Under the pieces are notes generated by a model. It made no database searches. It saw only the letters and a program-made list of their open reading frames with translations, and was not told the DNA's origin. A stretch of DNA of 64,000 nucleotides from Flaveria trinervia (lineage: Eukaryota > Streptophyta > Magnoliopsida > Asterales > Asteraceae), in NCBI GenBank assembly GCA_025506515.1, contig CM046442.1, positions 106,304,617-106,368,616 of the forward strand. Reading direction: 5' to 3'. The translations under genes and the position numbers were made by a program. Positions 57,739 through 64,000 of the stretch are shown here, piece after piece; positions within the stretch are counted from its first letter, which is position 1; every line of letters begins with the position of its first letter.

Positions 57739-59081
57739 CTATCTTTGTTCTGCAGTTGAAGACTCTGTATGCCTTGCAAGTAGATGAATAACCAACAAAA
57801 TACCTGCATCCACCTTAGGATCAAATTTATGGAGTTGATCCTTTGTGTTGAGAATAAAACAAGGACACCCAAATGCTTTGAAAAATGAAATTAGAGGAGC
57901 CAAGTGATGGAGAACTTCATATGGAGTCTTCATCAACCTCTGATTTACTAAGACTCTATTCTGCACATAACAAGCTGTGTTGACAGCCTCAGCCCAAAAG
58001 GTTAGTGGCAAACCAGAGTCAGCCAGCATGGACCTTGCAGCTTCAATTAGGGTCCTGTTCTTTCTCTCCACTACTCCATTTTGTTCTGGAGTCCTTGGTG
58101 TGCTAACTGCCTTTTGATTTCCTTTGAAAGATAGAAGTCATCAAGTGTATGGTTTCTGAATTCAGTTCCATTGTCACTCCTAATACACTTGACTGGAAGG
58201 GAATACTGCTTCTCAACATACAACACAAAGTGAATAATCTTCTGAGCAACCTCATCCTTTGAATGTAGAAAGAAAGTCCATACAAATCTGGAGTAATCAT
58301 CCACAATTACCAGATAGTATTTCTTCTTTGCCATGCTCATTACTCTCACAGGACCAAATAGATCCATATGCAGTAGTTGCAAGCAGGCAGTGGACTTAGG
58401 CTCTTCAATAGGAGGGAATGAGACTTTGTGTTGTTTTCTTTTTAAACAAGCAGTGCAGGTTTCATCACAGTGGAACTCTTTATTGGTAAGCCTCTAACTA
58501 AACTATTGTGGATAAGCTGATTCATGTTTTTGAAATTAACATGACCCAGCCTTCTGTGCCACAGTTTAGATTCTTGAGAAGAGGCTTTGGAAAATACGCA
58601 AGGATTGCCTCTGAGATCTATTTTCTTGGAAAGATCTAAGGCATACACTCTTCCTGTCCTGTTGGCTCAGGAGAGTGTGATCATCCAACACCTTATCAAT
58701 CAAATGCAAAACTTTGGATGATAGAATCCTACAGTTCTGACTGGTGAAAAGAGCAACATGGCCTTTATCACACATTTGATTGACACTCAAGAGATTGTAC
58801 TTGAGGTTTTCCACATGATTAACATCATCAAACTTTATTTCTCCATTGGAGACAAAGCCATTTCCAATGATGTAACCCCTAGCATCATTGCCAAAAGAAA
58901 CAAACCCCTTCTTTCCTTGAGAGTAGTCATGAAGAAGAGAGCTGTTCCCAGTCATGTGCATAGATCCCCCACTGTCTGCATACCAGATGCTACTTTGGCA
59001 TGTTGGAGAACCCTGCAATAATAAACAATCAGTTAGTTTTGGAGACCCAAACCTTTTTGGTTTTGGGCCTGGTCTCATCAT
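57739..59081 (-). pseudogene. Element D pol: protease, pre-integrase, integrase
   Basis: The 171-codon piece 58566-59081 includes the gag-pol junction, protease active site WYADSGGSMHMTGNSS and LLSVNQMCDKGH. The pre-integrase piece 58442-58648 has KLWHRRLGHVNFKNMNQL. Integrase (58071-58382, then 57739-58071): MQLLHMDLFGPVRVMSMAKK, VIVDDYSRFVWTFF, CIRSDNGTEFRNHTLDDF, then MERKNRTLIEAARSMLADS and FWAEAVNTACY. Three frame breaks (about 58660, 58440 and 58075) separate otherwise well-kept domains. Confidence 0.9.
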
Positions 59082-59100
59082 AGATGGTAAACTAACAGGT

Positions 59101-61861
59101 TTATTGGAAACATAGCCTGAGAGGAAGAAGATGGTGAAGAAGAGGAATCCTTGGCTTGGACCTCCTTTTCTGTGGTTTCAACATAGGAGCATCTAATTGG
59201 TTAACTCTTCCCAATAGATGTTGAACCATCATAACCAGCTGTGTTTGATTTTGTGATAAAGCTTTCAACTCATCAGACACATTGCCAGTGGAGTTTGATA
59301 AGTTCCTATGTTGCACCTTCTTCTTCTGAACAGTCTCAGCTGTTACCTGTTTAACCCCTTCCTTTTTGGATTTCTTTGTGGACTTAAGGGTTACAGGATT
59401 TGATGTTGCTGATACAAATGTGGTCTCAAACTCAGTTTTCATTTTACCCATTTTCTCTTTAATTTCCTCTTTATGTTTGAGTTGGAACCTCTTTTGTACC
59501 AGCAATCATCTGTAAGAAGATTGAACAAACCACATACTTCACATGGGTTCTTCTTCATCTTATGTTGTTCATCAACTAAAGAGGGTGAAGCAACTGAAGA
59601 CTTGCTCTTCAGTGCTTTGGAAGCATTGTTTGCTTTCTTGGCTTCCTCTTTAGTAGTCTTCAAACTCTTTCTACTGACAGTTTTCTTCTTTTCAGTACTG
59701 GCAGTAGTTGGAGTTTGAACTTCAGGTGTTAAATCCTGCTCTCTAGTCCTTTTAGGACTTTCAGAATTAACTCCTGATTTGATCAACTCATTGATCATGT
59801 GAGTGTCAGCAGTGGAACCATCAACATCAGCTGATAGGTTCTGAGAGGGCTTAGTGCTGACTTCTACTTCTGATTGTGCTGTATCAGAAAGTAGATCACA
59901 TGAAGAATGGATTGGTTATTACTCTCACCATCAGATTCTACCTCTGCTCTGGGAGTAAAATCTGTAGGTGGAGCAGTGTGATTGTAACCAATGCCAAACT
60001 TCACATTGGAAGCAGATTGCTTACTAAGAAGCATTTCAAAACCTTTGCATGATTGTACCCCCGTCTATCACACTCTACCTGGGTGACTGCAAGGGTTCTT
60101 TGAGATCTTTATACTTCTCTAGAAGTATCTCTTCCCTAGCCTTATCATCAGTTATTTGACATTTAAGTTTGTAAATCTCATCATTCTTATCATTAAGCAC
60201 AGACTCAAATTCAGCTTTGCTTTTGGAAATTATTTGTTCTAGCTCAATGTTCTTGTTGATTAAAGCTACATTTGCTCTCTAATAGATGCAAATGCTGCTA
60301 TACATGTTTCAGAAACAAATTTGGCTTTTGCCTCAGAGGATACCTGTGATACCTTTGGTGTAGAGGCATTAGTGGATGAAGTATTAGCAGAATCCAAAGC
60401 CATAAGAGCTAGATTTCCAAAGGGACTTTCACAACCATGTTGACTAGCACCTGAGAATAGTTGTTCATGACCAGACAAGTCATCTGGTAAACTGCTCCAG
60501 TCAACAATTCCTGGGGTGAAGAAGCTGTGTTGTTGAGGTTGAGTTTGTTGATGAGATTGGGAAGGTTGTGGTTCAGGCAATGCTTGTGGTTATTGTGCAA
60601 TTGGAGCTTGAATAGGATTTGGTTGAGGCATATAATAGCAGGGATAAGGATATGACATTTGACCCTGTGGAACAAAGTATGCAGGAGATCTAGGATGTGA
60701 ATGATGACCAGAACCAGCAGTATGTTGCCCTCTGTTTTGGGGACTAGTACTAGGAAAAGTCACAAAGGGTGTAGAAGAGTTAGATCCAGTTGATCTACAC
60801 TCTCTTGCAAAGTGTCCCAGCCTTTGGCATTTGTGACACCTCAACTTACTCTTGTCAAAACCAACTTTGGTTTTGCCAGAGAGTCCAGGAAATTTCCTGC
60901 CAGTTCTCTTGTAGAACTTCTAAGATCTGATATTAATCAGTGCCATTTGGCTCAGAATATCCATCTCTTCTAGATCATCATCAGCTATTCCTTTCAAATC
61001 ATCCATGATGAAGCATAGATTGTCACTATTACTGCCAGAATGACTCTCAATACCAACAAATGCATGATCAGAACTATTTGAAGAGAAATCAATATGCTCA
61101 TCATAATTGCTTTCAGATGTAGCATATTCTGACTCATGACCAACCAAGGCAGTATTCCCTGGTACAAAATCATCAGTGAGCTTTCCTGATGAGGACAGTT
61201 TCCTCTTCTGCTCTATCTCTCTTTCGAATGTAAGCAGTTCCCATGAAGTTGGGTGAGAGATAGGCTATCCAGATTTGCACTGGAGCGTAGGACAATAGTG
61301 TATGTATCCCATCTCTCAGGCAGTTATCTGAGGAACATGTTGTTCATTTGGCTATTGGTGTATTCCTGTTTCACCATTTTCAGCTCAGAGATCAAGCAGG
61401 AAAAACGCTCAAACTGTTGAGTCAGTGTCTCACCCTTTCTATGAGAGAATGTCTCATATTGTTGGGCAAGGATTTCTCTGTTGTTTGCTAAGACCTCATC
61501 TGTGCCACCGAATTGTTCCTTCAGGGCATTCCAGAGATCATGAGCAGTTTCATGATGCATAAGCCCTGAATAGATTTCATTAGGGTGCCATGGCCAGAAT
61601 TCCATGGGCTTTAGCATCAATCTCAAACAGTTTCCGATCTTCATCAGAGTATTGTTCCTTCTTTTCAGAACCATTTGATTGGTTTCCAGATTGTTCACCA
61701 TAGGCTTATGTGGTCCATGTACCATAGATGTCCAACAACCTGAACTGTTAACAGAAAGTGATGAAGAATTCTTCGCTGCCATATGTTATACTCGGTCCTA
61801 ACCAGCATCGGAGGCTTGGTTGAGGAACCGTATTGTGAGGATCATTAGAAGGAGTAGTCAT
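59101..61861 (-). pseudogene. Element D gag
   Basis: The start is ATG 61861 (MTTPSNDPHN), as in C. Capsid piece 61324-61782 has ANNREILAQQYETFSHRKGE. The first zinc knuckle CHKCQRLGHFAREC lies just after 60844. A Gln/Pro-rich segment and a degraded coiled coil follow. The piece 59439-59798 has the second knuckle CEVCGLFNLLTDDC, whose His ligand is replaced by Leu (intact in C). A Lys-rich tail (59101-59505) precedes the protease. Frameshifts throughout. Confidence 0.87.
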
Positions 61862-62068
61862 CTCCGATTCAATCAAATTCAATTAAGCTATAACAGATTT
61901 AGAACAAAACACAACACCAATTGACCAAGAGAGATCTCAAAATTAATGAAGGAAAGCGACAGAAATTCAATATCTATAACCAGTTCTTGCGAATATGCTA
62001 ATTCAATCAAACATAGATATCAATTAGCAGTTTCAATGATCAATTGTTAGATCGATCAATGATTAACA

Positions 62069-62080
62069 GCTCTGATACCA
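62069..62080 (-). other. Element D primer-binding site
   Basis: TGGTATCAGAGC on the minus strand, two bases after the LTR end; perfect initiator-Met complement. Confidence 0.93.
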
Positions 62081-62082
62081 CT

Positions 62083-62998
62083 TGTTAGGATCAGTGATCT
62101 ACGTTTGATTGATTAGAGAGTATAGCAGCGGAATTCTAACACTGAATTAGCCAATTCACAAGAACAAAAGATATTCAATGAAGAACAAAAACGGTTATAG
62201 ATAGAGAGAATTCTGCAAATATATTCATTCAATATTCGCTTTCGCGGGTAACGGAATGTCACACTTACAATTAGGTCGACACCTCTTATATAAGAGGGGA
62301 CGTCTGCTGATGTCACTTGATAGTGACATATAACAGAATTATTCCACTGAAACAAACTACTGAAGATATCAAAACAGTTGACATCTTCTTACAAAAATAC
62401 TAAGTGTTATCAGTTACTACAACTACTGAAAAACATAAAACTACTGATACTACAACGACTGAAGAACAAGCTCTTCAGTCGTTTTACAAAACTACTGAAA
62501 GTAAAAACATAAAACTACTGATATCACAACTACTGAAGAAGTACTCTTCAGCTGTTGTGACAAACTACTGAAAATTCAGTACTTGGTCTTCAGACTTGAA
62601 CTTCAGACGTTTCATCCTGATGACTTCAGTGGATATCATCAGCTGATGTCTTCAGTCTTTGTCTTCAGACTTTGTACACCAGTTGTTGATCTTCAGCACT
62701 TGTAGACTCTTTAGCTGTTGTACTTCAGTACTTGGTCTTCAGCTTCAGCACTTGTGTTATTCAGTTGTTCAGCTTCAGCACTTGTGTTCTTCAGCTGTTC
62801 AGCTTTAGCACTTGTGTTCTTCAACTGTTGAGCTTCAGCACTTTAGTCTTCAGCTGTTAAAGTCTTCAGCACTTGATCTTCAGCTGTTGGAGTTTTCAGC
62901 ACTTGTCGAACTGCTGATGAAGCCTTCAGCATTGTTGTGATATCATGTGGGACTTAGAGGTTTTCTGATCTTGGCTCATTGGTTCTTTTGGTCCAACA
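62083..62998 (-). repeat. LTR shared by elements D and D2
   Basis: On the minus strand it starts TGTTGGACC at 62998 and ends CCTAACA at 62083 (916 bp). TATA at 62292-62285. Its upstream half (62360-62940) is packed with CTTCAGCTGTTG / AAGTGCTGAAG units. On its upstream side is the purine tract of D2, on its downstream side the PBS of D, so the one LTR borders two internal regions. Confidence 0.93.
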
Positions 62999-63000
62999 AA

Positions 63001-63009
63001 CTCCCCCTG
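63001..63009 (-). other. Element D2 polypurine tract
   Basis: CAGGGGGAG on the minus strand, two bases before the shared LTR. Confidence 0.9.
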
Positions 63010-64000
63010 AACCAATGCAGCCAAAACCTCTAATTGATTTATTTTCCCACTTATTGTTGGCAAAATGGTTGGTCTTTTTCCTTCTTGATATAGAGAAGAT
63101 GACCCATATTAGCACTGGCCTGGAAGAAATCTCATAGATTTGTTTGGCAAGGTATGAATGGGAACTCTGTTTTGGGGAACTGGACACAGAGTTGGTATCC
63201 AATTCATGAGATTTACTTCCCCATTATGAGTCTGTATGACTCTCGAACATAGCCTCAAGGAGAACAACTTGTTCCTCCTTGGAGAGTTCTTCTACTCCTC
63301 CTTCAAAGAAGAACTCTGGACCATAGTACTCAGATAAGTACTTTACAGTCCTGCCATTTTTCAACTCCACAGTAGTTACCTCCCTATAAACAATTCATCA
63401 TGAGGAGTGCCTTCAGGAGTAACTGAGCTCATTCTTCTTGATGTCTTCAAGCTTTTTATATAATAACCCCTTTTTGATCATCTTGTTCTCCAGTAAGGCT
63501 TGAGGGGTCAATTTTGATTGATGAGCCTTCCTAAATCATCAATTATTTCCCATGGTGAGACTACAATGGCCAACATGATTGTAGAGTCTATTGTCTTTCT
63601 AACCTGGCCATTGTATCTGTGTGGAATAGATCTTTTGTGGATTCTAGAAATCACCTTGGGGTTTGGTCATACTCTCACTCTCTCCTTCTGATACTGAAAT
63701 GTGTGTCTGAGAGTGTACAACCTCTGAGCATGCCCTTTCATGGCTTGTATAGATGATGACTGAGGAAATTCCTTGTCAACCATCTTCAGTAGTTGCTCAT
63801 CGTGCTGCTTCTGCTGTTCTTCATCTTCTATTTTGACTCTAACCGTTTCCCTTTGAGAGTCAGGTGTGATCATGGGTTGACTCCTGGGTTCTGGTAGCTT
63901 TAGAACCGCAGAGAGTGGCAGACTATCATCTTCATCCTCTTCTTCTTCATCTTCTTCTATCCTCAGCACCCTTCTCCTCCTTCTAGGTGCATCACTAGAT
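63010..64000 (-). pseudogene. Element D2 env-like protein, C-terminal part
   Basis: On the minus strand a 100-codon piece (63667-63969) holds the acidic segment EEDEEEEDEDDSLPLSA and KMVDKEFPQSSSIQAMKGHA, nearly the same as 23678-23995 of element C. The C-terminal part (63230-63480) matches C 24178-24435 but is frameshifted. The gene continues beyond the window edge. Confidence 0.83.

Larger units (their letters stand above)
54877..62998 (-). mobile_element. Element D: minus-strand copia element, 3' end lost
   Basis: A close relative of C. It has a 5' LTR (62083-62998), PBS, gag, protease, integrase, RT-RNase H, spacer repeats and only the first about 20 codons of the env-like ORF. It then joins E2 RNase H at about 54876-54884. 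Its LTR also serves as the 3' LTR of another copy, D2. No target duplication can be identified on either side. Confidence 0.88.

Noticed and set aside
1..64000. Host genes, tRNA or rRNA genes between the elements
   Set aside because: Nearly every stretch can be assigned to a retrotransposon part; the TGGTATCAGAG matches are primer-binding sites and not tRNA genes.

Overview
This is plant nuclear DNA made almost entirely of Ty1/copia LTR retrotransposons. The evidence is TG...CA LTRs, primer-binding sites complementary to initiator-Met tRNA (TGGTATCAGAG), purine tracts, CCHC gag proteins, and the copia order protease, integrase, RT, RNase H. Most elements also carry an extra 'env-like' ORF after pol, the hallmark of the SIRE/Maximus lineage. 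AT-rich DNA and the form of the env-like proteins suggest a eudicot, possibly an asterid/Asteraceae genome; the species cannot be told. I found no host gene, tRNA, rRNA or CRISPR.

I name the elements by letter. Element H (minus strand) is the scaffold and survives as three pieces: 7215-7963, 34103-37329 and 49972-51510. Element A (plus, 1-7214, only its 3' part in the window) is inserted at its left end. Element B (plus, 7969-34097) is inserted with target duplication TAGAG. Element E (plus, 37335-49966) is inserted with target duplication CAGAG. Element C (plus, 13841-25547, target duplication AGTCT) lies inside the integrase region of B. H itself interrupts the env-like ORF of an older minus-strand element, E2 (51511-54876), so the nesting is four deep: E2 > H > B > C.

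The right end holds minus-strand element D (54877-62998), a relative of C. D runs at its 3' side into E2 through a truncation breakpoint. At its 5' side it shares its LTR with another copy, D2 (63001-64000), so D2-LTR-D is a tandem.

Elements B, C and E each show LTR, PBS, gag with zinc knuckle, a coiled-coil or S/T/P-rich region, a second zinc knuckle, protease (D-S-G), pre-integrase HHCC, integrase, RT (YVDD), RNase H, a 0.6-2.5 kb non-coding spacer, the env-like ORF, purine tract and LTR. A and D show the parts of this layout that lie in the window. All are decayed by stops and frameshifts. The best-preserved coding stretch is the 500-codon RT-RNase H of D (55689-57191).

The most unusual structure is not a gene. 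Each family carries its own short, largely palindromic motif, repeated many times. The motif occurs in the pol-to-env spacer and again in the LTR (A, C, D, E) or the 5' leader (B); H carries related repeats in its leader. A second pattern is a splice-acceptor-like TGCAG/G at the gag-protease junction of H, B, C, D and E.
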